Shown: positions 38,404 to 48,628 of the stretch, in pieces
Layout of the letters: every line of letters begins with the position of its first letter
Position numbering within the stretch: position 1 is the first letter of the stretch
Translations under genes and position numbers: made by a program
The notes under the pieces: generated by a model
Told to the model about the DNA's origin: nothing
Database searches by the model: none
The model's input: the letters and a program-made list of their open reading frames with translations, nothing else
Source of the DNA: Pseudomonas rustica
GTDB lineage: Bacteria; Pseudomonadota; Gammaproteobacteria; Pseudomonadales; Pseudomonadaceae
Assembly: GCF_018336155.1 (NCBI RefSeq)
Contig: NZ_JAGYHF010000003.1
Location: 470,721 to 534,720, forward strand
Reading direction: 5' to 3'
Length of the DNA: 64,000 nucleotides

Positions 38404-38444
38404 CTGTACGTGCATACAGTATTTAACTGTAGGCATTTTCGCAA
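38404..38444 (-). promoter_or_regulatory. LexA (SOS) box overlapping the DUF1654-endA promoter
   Basis: CTGTATGCACGTACAG on the minus strand (38404-38419) fits the LexA consensus CTG-N10-CAG with TAC before it. TTGCGA at 38439-38444 and TACTGT at 38416-38421 are 17 nt apart and make a promoter. The LexA box covers its -10, as expected for repression. Confidence 0.8.
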
Positions 38445-38544
38445 CTGCTTAAAATTCAAGAAAATCCTCTGACAGCGGTTTTTTGATTTTAATGTGAGGC
38501 GAGTCTATTTTTTTGTAGGAAAAATGCAGAAGGTTGTGAGCGAC

Positions 38545-38573
38545 ACACCACTCGCCCGGTAAACGAGTGGTGT
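38545..38573. repeat. Hairpin between DUF1654 and ansB
   Basis: ACACCACTCG pairs perfectly with CGAGTGGTGT around 9 nt. No T-run follows on either strand, so termination of ansB transcripts here is possible but not clear. Confidence 0.5.
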
Positions 38574-38612
38574 GAAGTGTGCCCGATCAAGAGAAGACCG
38601 GGCGAAGGTCAA

Positions 38613-39740
<1,128 letters not shown>

Positions 39741-39839
39741 TCATCTAGATGCGCCCCGGCCGATCTGGATGCCGGGGTGCAGGGGTAGGGAGCAGGATCT
39801 GTACCATTCGTACTGTGCGGGCGAAAAATGTTTAAGTTT

Positions 39840-39853
39840 ATGATTTATATCAG
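39840..39853 (-). promoter_or_regulatory. Candidate Anr/FNR-like box upstream of ansB
   Basis: CTGAT-ATAA-ATCAT on the minus strand matches TTGAT-N4-ATCAA in 8 of 10 positions. E. coli ansB is an FNR-dependent gene, which makes the site plausible. No clear -10 was found at the expected distance. The rest of the 350-nt gap (39702-40051) shows nothing else I can name. Confidence 0.35.
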
Positions 39854-40051
39854 TATTTATTCGATCGATAGCGTGTCGTAACCAAGTGCATATCCGGCTT
39901 TCCGAACGGAACGGACTTTTATGTTCGGCTCACCGAAAAGCATGGCGGTGTTGATTGCCTGTCGGGAGTCCGACGTTTCCAGCGTCTTATTAAAGAAAGC
40001 GTCAGGCAGGCCGATGCCTGTTCAAGGAATCAATTTTTTCAGGAGTTTCAC

Positions 40052-40498
40052 ATGACACTGACAGTCGGTTTTGCCAACCCCGGCGCGGTCACCATCGGTG
40101 GTAAAACGGCGGCAACGATCGATGCGCTGGCCAAAGCGGATGCAGAAGCGTCACCCAATGCAGTGGGCAAGGAAGAGGCTGATAGCAAAACGGTGAGAAC
40201 CGGCGGGCCGGCGCAGGAAGAGAGCAAGGCTGAAAGCGGCGGCAATCAAAGCGTCACCGTGAAACTGCTGCTCAAACGCCTGCAGGAATTGCAAAAGCAG
40301 TTGCAGGAACAACAGCAACAATTGGCTGCCGCGCAAGCTGCGAGTTATCCAACTCCGGAGGCCAAGTCGACCATCGTCATGTCGATTCAAGGACAGATCG
40401 CCGATACCAACGCTGCACTTTTGGAAGTGGCCGGCAGTCTGGTCAAAGAGTTGGCCAAAGGTTCGAGCACCGGCAGCGTGGTCAGTACCACGGCGTGA
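40052..40498 (+). CDS. Hypothetical protein with a Gln-rich coiled coil
   Basis: The 148-residue product has no signal peptide. Its first half is Ala/Gly/Glu-rich and probably disordered. The middle (about 70-100) is a coiled coil with LLLKRLQELQKQLQEQQQQL, recalling FlxA-like proteins. The C-terminal part has a second predicted helix (IVMSIQGQIADTNAALLEV). CAGGAGTTTCAC before the ATG is a good ribosome binding site. The function is unknown. Confidence 0.7.
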   Translation: MTLTVGFANPGAVTIGGKTAATIDALAKADAEASPNAVGKEEADSKTVRTGGPAQEESKAESGGNQSVTVKLLLKRLQELQKQLQEQQQQLAAAQAASYPTPEAKSTIVMSIQGQIADTNAALLEVAGSLVKELAKGSSTGSVVSTTA

Positions 40499-40551
40499 GA
40501 GGAGGGCGAGTCCGATGACTTGCCCTGCCGCAAAATACTATTTTCTGTTTA

Positions 40552-40602
40552 TTGACAAATGTCGGCGGGATTCGCATAGTTCGGTCTACGCAAACGTTTG
40601 CG
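40552..40602 (+). promoter_or_regulatory. Ribose operon promoter with LacI-family operator
   Basis: TTGACA (40552-40557), 17 nt, CATAGT (40575-40580) form a good sigma-70 promoter. The perfect palindrome CGCAAACGTTTGCG at 40589-40602 lies just after the start site. It matches the LacI/RbsR-type operator (CGNAAACG-type half-sites) and is the natural target of the RbsR encoded at 44246. Confidence 0.85.
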
Positions 40603-40695
40603 CGGCTTTATCGGCTGGTTTCCCTTGCAGGCAGACCACGCAGCTTACGTCAGCGCAACCTTTGCTCACAATAATCATAAGATCGGAGTGAACCC

Positions 40696-41652
40696 ATGAA
40701 GCTGCCATTCGCTGGACGTCTTCTTGCTGTCGCTATGCTGGCTGCCACCACCGCCGCGCTACCTGTCTCTTCGGCGTTCGCCGAATCTGTCGAAAAACCT
40801 AAAGTCGCACTGGTCATGAAATCCCTGGCCAACGAATTCTTCCTGACCATGGAAGACGGCGCCAAGGCCTACCAGAAAGAACACTCCGCCGATTTCGACC
40901 TGATCTCCAACGGCATCAAGGATGAAACCGACACCGCCGGCCAGACGCGCATCGTCGAGCAGATGATTCTCGCCAAGGTCAACGCATTGGTGATCGCGCC
41001 GTCTGACTCCAAGGCCATGGTGCCGGTAATCAAGAAAGCCGTCGACGCCGGTATTACCGTGATCAACATCGACAATCAGCTTGATCCGGCAATCGTCAAA
41101 AGCAAAAACATCAGCGTGCCTTTCGTAGGCCCGGACAACCGTAAAGGCGCGCGTCTGGTCGGTGAATACCTGGCCAAGCAGCTCAAGGCCGGTGACGAAG
41201 TCGGCATTATTGAAGGTGTGTCGACGACCACCAACGCCCAGCAACGAACCGCGGGCTTCAAGGACGCGATGGACGCGGCGCAGATCAAAGTGGTGTCGCT
41301 GCAATCCGGCGACTGGGAAATCGACAAGGGCAACAAGGTTGCCGCCTCGATCCTCAGCGAATACCCGGACGTAAAAGCACTGCTGGCCGGTAACGACAGC
41401 ATGGCCGTTGGCGCCGTTTCCGCCGTACGTGCCGCCGGCAAGGCTGGTCAGGTGCAGGTCGTTGGTTACGACAACATCAACGCGATCAAGCCGATGCTGA
41501 AGGACGGTCGTGTGCTCGCCACCGCTGACCAGTTCGCTGCCAAACAAGCTGTATTCGGCATCGAGACTGCGCTGAAAATCATCAAAGGCGAGAAAGTCGA
41601 CAGCGGCACGAATGGCGTGATCGAAACGCCGGTCGAGCTGGTCACCCAGTAA
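40696..41652 (+). CDS. rbsB: Ribose ABC transporter, periplasmic binding protein
   Basis: RbsB (318 residues) has a signal peptide (about residues 1-32, ending SSAFA) and the type I periplasmic binding fold: KVALVMKSLANEFF, DQLDPAIVKSKN and LAGNDSMAVGAVSAVRAAG. It captures ribose or a similar pentose in the periplasm and delivers it to RbsAC. GATCGGAGTG precedes the ATG. It is the first gene of a seven-gene operon behind the operator at 40589. Confidence 0.93.
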   Translation: MKLPFAGRLLAVAMLAATTAALPVSSAFAESVEKPKVALVMKSLANEFFLTMEDGAKAYQKEHSADFDLISNGIKDETDTAGQTRIVEQMILAKVNALVIAPSDSKAMVPVIKKAVDAGITVINIDNQLDPAIVKSKNISVPFVGPDNRKGARLVGEYLAKQLKAGDEVGIIEGVSTTTNAQQRTAGFKDAMDAAQIKVVSLQSGDWEIDKGNKVAASILSEYPDVKALLAGNDSMAVGAVSAVRAAGKAGQVQVVGYDNINAIKPMLKDGRVLATADQFAAKQAVFGIETALKIIKGEKVDSGTNGVIETPVELVTQ

Positions 41653-41708
41653 GTCTTCTGGCGGCACAACGGCGCTCGTCCGTCCGGGCGAGCGCATGGA
41701 GAGTTTTT

Positions 41709-43262
41709 ATGTCAGTTTCCGCCCCGAACGCTGTCCTCTCGGTCAGCGGTATCGGTAAGACCTATGCGCAACCGGTGCTGACCGGCATCGAGTTGACGCT
41801 GATGCGCGGTGAAGTGCTGGCGCTGACCGGCGAGAATGGCGCCGGCAAAAGCACCTTGTCGAAAATCATTGGCGGACTGGTCACTCCGACCACCGGCCAG
41901 ATGCAGTTTCAGGGCAAGGACTATCGCCCGGGCAGTCGTACTCAGGCCGAAGAGCTTGGCGTACGCATGGTCATGCAAGAACTCAATTTGTTGCCGACCT
42001 TGTCGGTGGCGGAGAACCTGTTTCTCGACAACTTGCCGAGCAACGGTGGCTGGATCAGTCGCAAGCAACTGCGTAAAGCGGCGATCGAAGCCATGGCGCA
42101 AGTCGGCCTCGACGCGATCGATCCGGACACACTGGTCGGCGAGTTGGGCATCGGTCATCAGCAGATGGTTGAAATCGCCCGCAACCTGATCGGCGATTGC
42201 CATGTGCTGATTCTCGATGAGCCGACCGCGATGCTGACGGCGCGCGAAGTCGAAATGCTCTTTGAGCAGATCACCCGATTGCAAGCGCGCGGCGTCTCGA
42301 TCATCTACATTTCCCATCGCCTCGAAGAGCTTGCCCGTGTGGCGCAGCGCATTGCCGTGCTGCGTGACGGCAATCTGGTCTGCGTCGAGCCGATGGCCAA
42401 TTACAACAGCGAGCAACTGGTCACGCTGATGGTCGGCCGCGAGCTGGGCGAGCATATTGATATGGGCGCGCGCAATATTGGCGAGCCGGCGTTAACGGTC
42501 ACCGGCCTGACTCGCTCCGACAAGGTTCGCGATGTTTCCTTCGAAGTGCGCGCCGGCGAGATCTACGGGATTTCCGGATTGATCGGGGCAGGGCGCACGG
42601 AATTGCTGCGGCTGATCTTCGGTGCGGATCTGGCCGACAGCGGCACCATCGCCCTCGGTTCGCCCGCCAAAGTAGTCAGCGTGCGTTCGCCGGTTGATGC
42701 GGTGCGCAACGGTATCGCGCTGATCACCGAAGATCGCAAGGGCGAAGGGCTGCTGCTCAGTCAGTCGATCAGCGCCAACATCGCACTGGGCAACATGCCG
42801 GAAATTTCCAGTGGCGGTGTCGTCAATAACAGCGACGAAATCGCCTTGGCCAAGCGTCAGATCGACGCCATGCGCATCCGCAGTTCGAGCCCGACACAGC
42901 TTGTTTCAGAGTTGTCCGGTGGCAACCAGCAGAAGGTGGTGATCGGCCGTTGGCTGGAGCGCGATTGCTCGGTACTGCTGTTCGACGAGCCAACCCGAGG
43001 CATCGACGTCGGCGCCAAATTCGACATTTATGCATTGCTCGGCGAATTGACTCGCCAGGGCAAAGCGCTGGTGGTGGTCTCCAGTGATCTGCGTGAGTTG
43101 ATGCTGATCTGCGACCGCATCGGTGTGCTGTCGGCGGGGCGCCTGATCGACACCTTCGAGCGTGACAGCTGGACTCAGGATGATTTGCTTGCCGCCGCAT
43201 TCGCCGGCTACCAAAAACGTGATGCGTTGCTCAACGAAGCGGCGCCTAGGGATCTCCCATGA
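41709..43262 (+). CDS. rbsA: Ribose ABC transporter, ATP-binding protein
   Basis: RbsA (517 residues) holds two fused ATPase domains. The N-terminal Walker A is GENGAGKST near residue 40 with Walker B LILDEPTAML. The C-terminal half has a degenerate Walker A (SGLIGAGRTE) but an intact signature, LSGGNQQKV. This asymmetry is normal for sugar importers of this class. The stop overlaps the rbsC start (ATGA). Confidence 0.95.
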   Translation: MSVSAPNAVLSVSGIGKTYAQPVLTGIELTLMRGEVLALTGENGAGKSTLSKIIGGLVTPTTGQMQFQGKDYRPGSRTQAEELGVRMVMQELNLLPTLSVAENLFLDNLPSNGGWISRKQLRKAAIEAMAQVGLDAIDPDTLVGELGIGHQQMVEIARNLIGDCHVLILDEPTAMLTAREVEMLFEQITRLQARGVSIIYISHRLEELARVAQRIAVLRDGNLVCVEPMANYNSEQLVTLMVGRELGEHIDMGARNIGEPALTVTGLTRSDKVRDVSFEVRAGEIYGISGLIGAGRTELLRLIFGADLADSGTIALGSPAKVVSVRSPVDAVRNGIALITEDRKGEGLLLSQSISANIALGNMPEISSGGVVNNSDEIALAKRQIDAMRIRSSSPTQLVSELSGGNQQKVVIGRWLERDCSVLLFDEPTRGIDVGAKFDIYALLGELTRQGKALVVVSSDLRELMLICDRIGVLSAGRLIDTFERDSWTQDDLLAAAFAGYQKRDALLNEAAPRDLP

Positions 43263-44236
43263 AAACTGCATCTCCTGCCAGCAAACGTAGTGGCAATTTC
43301 TACGGTCTGGGCACTTATCTGGGCCTGGCCGGGGCTTTGCTGGCGATGATTGCGCTGTTCTCGGTCTTGAGCAGCCATTTTCTGTCCTATAACACTTTCA
43401 GCACGTTGGCCAACCAGATTCCGGACTTGATGGTGCTGGCGGTCGGCATGACGTTCGTGCTGATCATCGGCGGCATCGACCTCTCAGTGGGCTCGGTGCT
43501 GGCGCTGGCGGCGTCGACGGTCAGCGTGGCGATTCTCGGTTGGGGCTGGGGTGTATTGCCTTCGGCGTTGCTCGGCATGGCAGTGGCAGCACTGGCCGGT
43601 ACCGTCACCGGTTCGATCACCGTGGCCTGGCGTATTCCGTCGTTCATCGTCTCCCTCGGTGTGCTGGAAATGGCTCGGGGTCTGGCCTATCAGATGACCG
43701 GGTCGCGCACCGCGTACATCGGTGACTCGTTCGCCTGGCTGTCGAATCCGGTGGCGTTCGGTATCTCGCCGTCGTTCATCATCGCTTTGCTGGTAATCAT
43801 CATTGCCCAAGCAGTTTTGACCCGCACCGTGTTCGGTCGCTACCTGATCGGCATCGGCACCAACGAAGAGGCCGTGCGCCTCGCCGGGATCAATCCGAAG
43901 CCGTACAAGATTCTGGTGTTCAGCCTGATGGGGTTGCTGGCCGGTATCGCGGCGCTGTTTCAGATTTCGCGTCTGGAAGCGGCGGATCCGAACGCCGGTT
44001 CCGGCCTTGAGCTGCAAGTGATTGCGGCCGTGGTCATCGGCGGCACCAGCCTGATGGGCGGACGCGGTTCGGTGATCAGCACGTTCTTTGGCGTATTGAT
44101 CATCTCGGTGCTGGCGGCCGGTCTGGCGCAAATTGGCGCGAGCGAGCCGACCAAGCGCATCATCACCGGTGCGGTGATCGTCATTGCCGTGGTGCTCGAC
44201 ACTTATCGCAGTCAACGCGCCAGTCGACGGGGCTGA
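43259..44236 (+). CDS. rbsC: Ribose ABC transporter, permease
   Basis: RbsC (325 residues) is the membrane channel, with about eight to ten hydrophobic segments. Family motifs include IIGGIDLSVGSVLALA near residue 75 and GGTSLMGGRGSVISTFFG near residue 262. It pairs with RbsA and receives sugar from RbsB. It overlaps rbsA by 4 nt, and rbsR follows 9 nt downstream. Confidence 0.95.
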   Translation: MKTASPASKRSGNFYGLGTYLGLAGALLAMIALFSVLSSHFLSYNTFSTLANQIPDLMVLAVGMTFVLIIGGIDLSVGSVLALAASTVSVAILGWGWGVLPSALLGMAVAALAGTVTGSITVAWRIPSFIVSLGVLEMARGLAYQMTGSRTAYIGDSFAWLSNPVAFGISPSFIIALLVIIIAQAVLTRTVFGRYLIGIGTNEEAVRLAGINPKPYKILVFSLMGLLAGIAALFQISRLEAADPNAGSGLELQVIAAVVIGGTSLMGGRGSVISTFFGVLIISVLAAGLAQIGASEPTKRIITGAVIVIAVVLDTYRSQRASRRG

Positions 44237-44245
44237 GAAAGACTT

Positions 44246-45265
44246 ATGGCAACGATCAAGGATGTGGCGGCGCTCGCGGGGATTTCCTACACGACCGTGT
44301 CCCATGTGGTGAACAAAACCCGGCCAGTCAGCCAGGAAGTGCGACTGAAAGTCGAGGCGGCGATCAAAAGCCTCGACTACGTGCCGAGTGCCGTGGCGCG
44401 CTCACTGAAAGCCAAAACCACTGCGACCATCGGCTTGCTGGTGCCGAACAGTCTCAACCCGTACTTCGCCGAGCTGGCGCGGGGCATCGAGGATTATTGC
44501 GAGCGTAACGGCTACTGCGTGATCCTCTGCAACTCCGACGACAACCCGGAGAAGCAGCGCAGTTATTTACGCGTGCTGCTGGAAAAACGCATCGACGGTT
44601 TGATCGTCGCCTCCGCCGGGGGTGACAGCGGTCTGGCGCAAGGCTTGGCCGGCGTTAAAACGCCGATGGTCATCGTCGACCGGGGACTGGACGGTGTCGA
44701 CGCGGATCTGGTGCGCATCGACCACGAATACGGCGCTTACCTCGCGACTCGCCACCTGTTGGAATTGGGCCATCGCGACATCGCCACCATCGGTGGGCCG
44801 GCGACTACCAGCGTGGCGCAGATGCGTCAGGCCGGTTATTGCCGAGCGCTGAAAGAGGCCGGTATCGAAGTCCGGCAGCAACGCATGCTGGAAAGCGATT
44901 TCACCAGCACCGGCGGCTACAACGCCGCGGCGATCCTGCTCGAAAGCAATCCGCCGAGCGCGATTTTCGCCGGTAACGACATGATCGGTATCGGCGTGTT
45001 GCGTGCGGCGGCTGAGCGCAACGTGCGCGTGCCGAGCGAGTTGTCGGTGATCGGCTTCGACGATATCCAGATGAGCCGTTACGTGTACCCGGCGCTGACC
45101 ACCGTCGGCCAGTCGATCCTGCAATTGGGCGAGATGGCGGCCGAAGTACTGCTGCGAAGGATTGCCACCCCGAATCTGGGCACCGATCAACGCATCGTGA
45201 CCCCGAGTATTGTCCTGCGCGAATCGACCGCGCCGCTGTCCGGCGTGTTCACCGAATACCGCTGA
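44246..45265 (+). CDS. rbsR: LacI-family ribose operon repressor
   Basis: RbsR (339 residues) has the LacI helix-turn-helix at residues 1-50 (TIKDVAALAGISYTTVSHVVN, with the hinge helix PSAVARSLKA). A periplasmic-binding-type sensor domain follows. It lies inside the operon between transport and kinase genes, so it is probably autoregulated. The operator CGCAAACGTTTGCG at 40589-40602 is its likely target, released by ribose. Confidence 0.93.
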   Translation: MATIKDVAALAGISYTTVSHVVNKTRPVSQEVRLKVEAAIKSLDYVPSAVARSLKAKTTATIGLLVPNSLNPYFAELARGIEDYCERNGYCVILCNSDDNPEKQRSYLRVLLEKRIDGLIVASAGGDSGLAQGLAGVKTPMVIVDRGLDGVDADLVRIDHEYGAYLATRHLLELGHRDIATIGGPATTSVAQMRQAGYCRALKEAGIEVRQQRMLESDFTSTGGYNAAAILLESNPPSAIFAGNDMIGIGVLRAAAERNVRVPSELSVIGFDDIQMSRYVYPALTTVGQSILQLGEMAAEVLLRRIATPNLGTDQRIVTPSIVLRESTAPLSGVFTEYR

Positions 45266-45289
45266 AACCGAATTGACGAGTAGTGATGT

Positions 45290-46207
45290 ATGCCAGCAAA
45301 TGTAGTGGTAATAGGCAGCCTGAACATGGATCTGGTGACCCGGGCGCCACGCCTTCCCGTCGGCGGTGAAACGCTGATCGGTCATTCCTTCGCCACGGTT
45401 TCCGGCGGCAAGGGCGCCAATCAGGCCGTCGCTGCTGCCCGGTTGGGCGCGCAGGTGGCGATGGTCGGTTGCGTGGGCAGCGATGACTATGGCGTGCAAT
45501 TGCGCGACGCCTTGCTGGCCGAGCAGATCGATTGCCAGGCTGTGAGTGTGGTCGAGGATTCCAGTGGTGTGGCGTTGATCGTGGTCGATGACAACAGTCA
45601 GAACGCGATTGTTATCGTCGCGGGTGCTAATGGCGCGATGACGCCTGCAGTGATCGACCAGTTCGATGCGGTGTTGCAGGCGGCCGACGTGGTCATCTGC
45701 CAACTGGAAATTCCCGACGCAACCGTGGGCCATGCGCTCAAACGTGCCCGCGCACTCCGCAAAACCGTGATCCTCAATCCGGCACCGGCTAGCCGCCCGC
45801 TGCCCGCTGACTGGTTCACCGCCATTGATTACCTGATTCCCAATGAAAGCGAAGCGACCGCGTTGAGTGGATTGCCGGTGGACTCGCTGGAGTCCGCAGA
45901 AAAAGCGGCCAGCCACCTGATCGCCATGGGCGCGGGCAAAGTCATCATCACCCTCGGCGCGCAAGGTTCGCTGTTCGCCAACGGTCAAAGCTTTGAGCAT
46001 TTCCCCGCGCCGAAAGTGAAAGCCGTCGACACAACAGCGGCGGGGGACACCTTCGTCGGCGGTTTCGCCGCTGCGCTGGCCACGGGCAAATCCGAGGCCG
46101 AAGCGATTCGTTACGGGCAGATTGCCGCCGCGCTGTCGGTCACTCGCGCTGGCGCGCAACCGTCCATTCCCACCCAATCCGACGTACAGGCGTTTAAACC
46201 CGCATGA
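45290..46207 (+). CDS. rbsK: Ribokinase
   Basis: RbsK (305 residues) phosphorylates ribose to ribose 5-phosphate. It is a PfkB-family sugar kinase: [31 protein letters not shown] and the C-terminal [15 protein letters not shown] with the catalytic Asp. The stop overlaps the start of rbsD by 4 nt. Confidence 0.95.
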   Translation: MPANVVVIGSLNMDLVTRAPRLPVGGETLIGHSFATVSGGKGANQAVAAARLGAQVAMVGCVGSDDYGVQLRDALLAEQIDCQAVSVVEDSSGVALIVVDDNSQNAIVIVAGANGAMTPAVIDQFDAVLQAADVVICQLEIPDATVGHALKRARALRKTVILNPAPASRPLPADWFTAIDYLIPNESEATALSGLPVDSLESAEKAASHLIAMGAGKVIITLGAQGSLFANGQSFEHFPAPKVKAVDTTAAGDTFVGGFAAALATGKSEAEAIRYGQIAAALSVTRAGAQPSIPTQSDVQAFKPA

Positions 46208-46608
46208 AAAAGACTCCTCTGCTCAACGTCGCCCTGTCGCGACTGATCGCCTCCCTGGGCCATGGCGACATGGTCGTCATCGGTGACGCCGGGCTGCCGG
46301 TGCCGTCGGGTGTCGAGCTGATCGATCTGGCGCTGACCCATGGCGTACCGGATTTCGTCAGCACGTTGAAAGTCGTACTCAGCGAGATGCAGGTGGAAAG
46401 CCATGCGCTGGCTAAAGAAATTTTCGACAAGCAACCGACGGCGCTGAATACGCTGGACGCGTTGAACGAAGAGGGCGCTTTGGGGCGCCGCGATCTGCTC
46501 AGTCATGAGCAATTCAAGGTGCTTAGCCGACAGGCGCGAGCGATTGTTCGTACGGGCGAATGCCAGCCGTACTGCAACATCGTGCTGGTCGCCGGGGTCA
46601 CCTTCTAA
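46204..46608 (+). CDS. rbsD: D-ribose pyranase
   Basis: RbsD (134 residues) interconverts the pyranose and furanose forms of ribose so that the kinase can use the sugar. [16 protein letters not shown] with the catalytic His and the C-terminal [17 protein letters not shown] with its Tyr are the family marks. It overlaps rbsK (ATGA). Confidence 0.95.
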   Translation: MKKTPLLNVALSRLIASLGHGDMVVIGDAGLPVPSGVELIDLALTHGVPDFVSTLKVVLSEMQVESHALAKEIFDKQPTALNTLDALNEEGALGRRDLLSHEQFKVLSRQARAIVRTGECQPYCNIVLVAGVTF

Positions 46609-46639
46609 CTTTTGATTTCACCAGCACAAGGAATGCGCC

Positions 46640-47668
46640 ATGCAACGCTATGCTCAGAAACTGCACCATTTGCTCCGGAGTCTGCTGCTTTTGTCCGTCA
46701 TCACTGCCACCGGCGCTCAGGCGGCGGAAAAAATCGACCTGATCATCGACACCGACCCGGGTGCTGACGACGTGGTCGCTTTGCTGTTCGCACTGGCCTC
46801 GCCAGAAGAACTGAACATTCGCGCGCTGACCACCGTTGCCGGCAACGTGCGTCTCGACAAAACCTCGCGTAATGCACGTCTGGCTCGCGAGTGGGCAGGG
46901 CGCGAGGATGTGCCGGTTTACGCCGGTGCGCCAAAGCCGCTGATGCGCACGCCGATCTACGCCGAAAACATCCATGGCAAGGAAGGCCTGTCGGGTGTCA
47001 CCGTGCATGAGCCGAAAAAAGGCTTGGCGCAAGGCAATGCTGTCAACTACTTGATCGATACCCTGAAGAGCGCCAAGCCGCACAGCATCACCATCGCCAT
47101 GCTCGGCCCGCAGACTAACCTGGCGCTGGCGTTGATCCAGGAGCCCGAGATTGTGCAGGGCATCAAGGAAGTGGTGATCATGGGCGGCGCGCACTTCAAT
47201 GGCGGCAACATCACCCCGGTGGCCGAATTCAACCTGTTTGCCGATCCGCAAGCGGCTGAAGTGGTACTCAAAAGCGGCTTGAAACTGACCTACTTGCCGC
47301 TGGATGTGACCCACAAGATCCTCACCAGTGACGCACGCCTGAAGCAGATCGCTGCGCTCAACAACAATGCGAGCAAGATTGTTGGCGACATCCTCAACGA
47401 GTACATCAAGGGCGACATGGAGCATTACGGTATTCCGGGTGGCCCGGTGCATGACGCTACCGTCATCGCTTACCTGCTCAAGCCTGAGCTGTTCACCGGT
47501 CGTTCGGTGAATGTCGTGGTTGATAGCCGTGAAGGCCCGACTTTCGGCCAGACCGTTGTTGACTGGTATGACGGCCTGAAAGCGCCGAAAAATGCCTTCT
47601 GGGTTGAAAACGGTGACGCTCAGGGCTTCTTCGACTTGCTGACCGAGCGCCTGAAGCGTCTGAAATAA
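46640..47668 (+). CDS. Exported nucleoside hydrolase in the ribose operon
   Basis: The 342-residue protein belongs to the inosine-uridine nucleoside hydrolase family, which splits nucleosides into base and ribose. The calcium-binding motif DTDPGADD is at residues 37-44, and the downstream PGGPVHDATVI supplies further active-site residues. It starts with a signal peptide (about 1-28, ending GAQA), so it should act in the periplasm, unlike the usual cytoplasmic enzymes. As the last gene of the rbs operon it could feed ribose directly to RbsB. AAGGAATGCGCC precedes the ATG. Confidence 0.92.
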   Translation: MQRYAQKLHHLLRSLLLLSVITATGAQAAEKIDLIIDTDPGADDVVALLFALASPEELNIRALTTVAGNVRLDKTSRNARLAREWAGREDVPVYAGAPKPLMRTPIYAENIHGKEGLSGVTVHEPKKGLAQGNAVNYLIDTLKSAKPHSITIAMLGPQTNLALALIQEPEIVQGIKEVVIMGGAHFNGGNITPVAEFNLFADPQAAEVVLKSGLKLTYLPLDVTHKILTSDARLKQIAALNNNASKIVGDILNEYIKGDMEHYGIPGGPVHDATVIAYLLKPELFTGRSVNVVVDSREGPTFGQTVVDWYDGLKAPKNAFWVENGDAQGFFDLLTERLKRLK

Positions 47669-47709
47669 AGCATTCGCGCTCGCAGAAGGCGCGTCGTCGG
47701 TAAGGCCGT

Positions 47710-47775
47710 CTTCGCGAGCAAGCTCAGCTCCTACAAATTCACGCAGTTTTGTAGGAGCCGAGCTTGCTCGCGAAG
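47710..47775. repeat. REP-type inverted repeat with one mismatch
   Basis: CTTCGCGAGCAAGCTCAGCT begins the left arm. The right arm (47747-47775) is its complement except for one A/G difference. It ends the ribose operon and faces a minus-strand gene. Confidence 0.88.
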
Positions 47776-47816
47776 AGGCCCGCACAGACGCCCTAAACCT
47801 TTACTCCAGCGAGAGT

Positions 47817-48023
47817 TCACGCCTTCTCTGCTTGCTCGGCTTTTTCAGTCGGGTAACGCTCAAAAATCTGCTTGATGAATTGCTTGGCCGCTTCCGTGCC
47901 CAGCTCTTTGACCAATAAATCGATCCCGATCAGCGCCAATTCTTCCGTCGTCCCCGGACTATAGGAGCTGTGTCCGTCTGCCCATTTGGCTTTGATGTCG
48001 GCGTCGATGCTGATGGTGGTCAT
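47817..48023 (-). CDS. Hypothetical protein, 68 residues
   Basis: The small acidic-to-neutral protein (MTTISIDADIKAKWADGHS, then PGTTEELALIGIDLLVKELG) has no signal peptide or metal motif. The C-terminus EKAEQAEKA is helical and charged. I do not recognise a family. It is divergent from the 101-residue gene at 48156, with a spacer of about 130 nt. Confidence 0.6.
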   Translation of the reverse strand: MTTISIDADIKAKWADGHSSYSPGTTEELALIGIDLLVKELGTEAAKQFIKQIFERYPTEKAEQAEKA

Positions 48024-48155
48024 GAGGTGCGCTCGAAAAGTCGAAAAGTCTATGTGCCGAGTTAACCATTTTGTCGGGCGTTTGGCACTGCGACTTAGGC
48101 ATGAGCGGAGCGCTATGCGACACTTGGTCTTTTCCGACTTTCCAAGGATCGTGCT

Positions 48156-48461
48156 GTGCAGATCGATTTGAATACCCCTGACGGCCTTACGCTCGACGCG
48201 GTGCGCCAGTTGCTCGCTTCAGCCAGTGATGACGAACATACGCAACTGCGCGTAACCAAGGGCGGCATCGCTTACCTTTCTTCGGGCATTACCGGTGGGC
48301 AGGATATCGACGGACTGTTGTTTCGCCTCGAAACCTGGGCCAAGGGCTCGGGCTATGTGGGCAATGTCGCGGCCAGTGATGAGGTCTGGGTGATGCAGAT
48401 TTTCAACGCGCTCAAGGATAACTGGCCGAATCCGCCGTTTGACTACATCGACGTCTATTGA
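48156..48461 (+). CDS. Hypothetical protein, 101 residues
   Basis: The protein starts with GTG, with AAGGATCGTGCT upstream. The sequence is well folded-looking: a helix DAVRQLLASASDDEHTQLRV, then GGIAYLSSGITGGQDIDGLLFRLETW, and an aromatic end NPPFDYIDVY. There is no signal peptide. I do not recognise a family, but composition and codon use are those of a normal chromosomal gene. Confidence 0.65.
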   Translation: MQIDLNTPDGLTLDAVRQLLASASDDEHTQLRVTKGGIAYLSSGITGGQDIDGLLFRLETWAKGSGYVGNVAASDEVWVMQIFNALKDNWPNPPFDYIDVY

Positions 48462-48628
48462 GCGCCGTTAATATTTAGTCACGATTGATTGATGAAGACA
48501 TGAACGCCGCTCAGGCACACTCGGCGTTTTTCCGATCGTGGGGCAGGGTGATGGCATCGGCCGTGAAACCAAACGCCGGAATGGCGGTCGCACGATCTCA
48601 GCTTAACTTTTTGAAATAAGGAGGCTTC

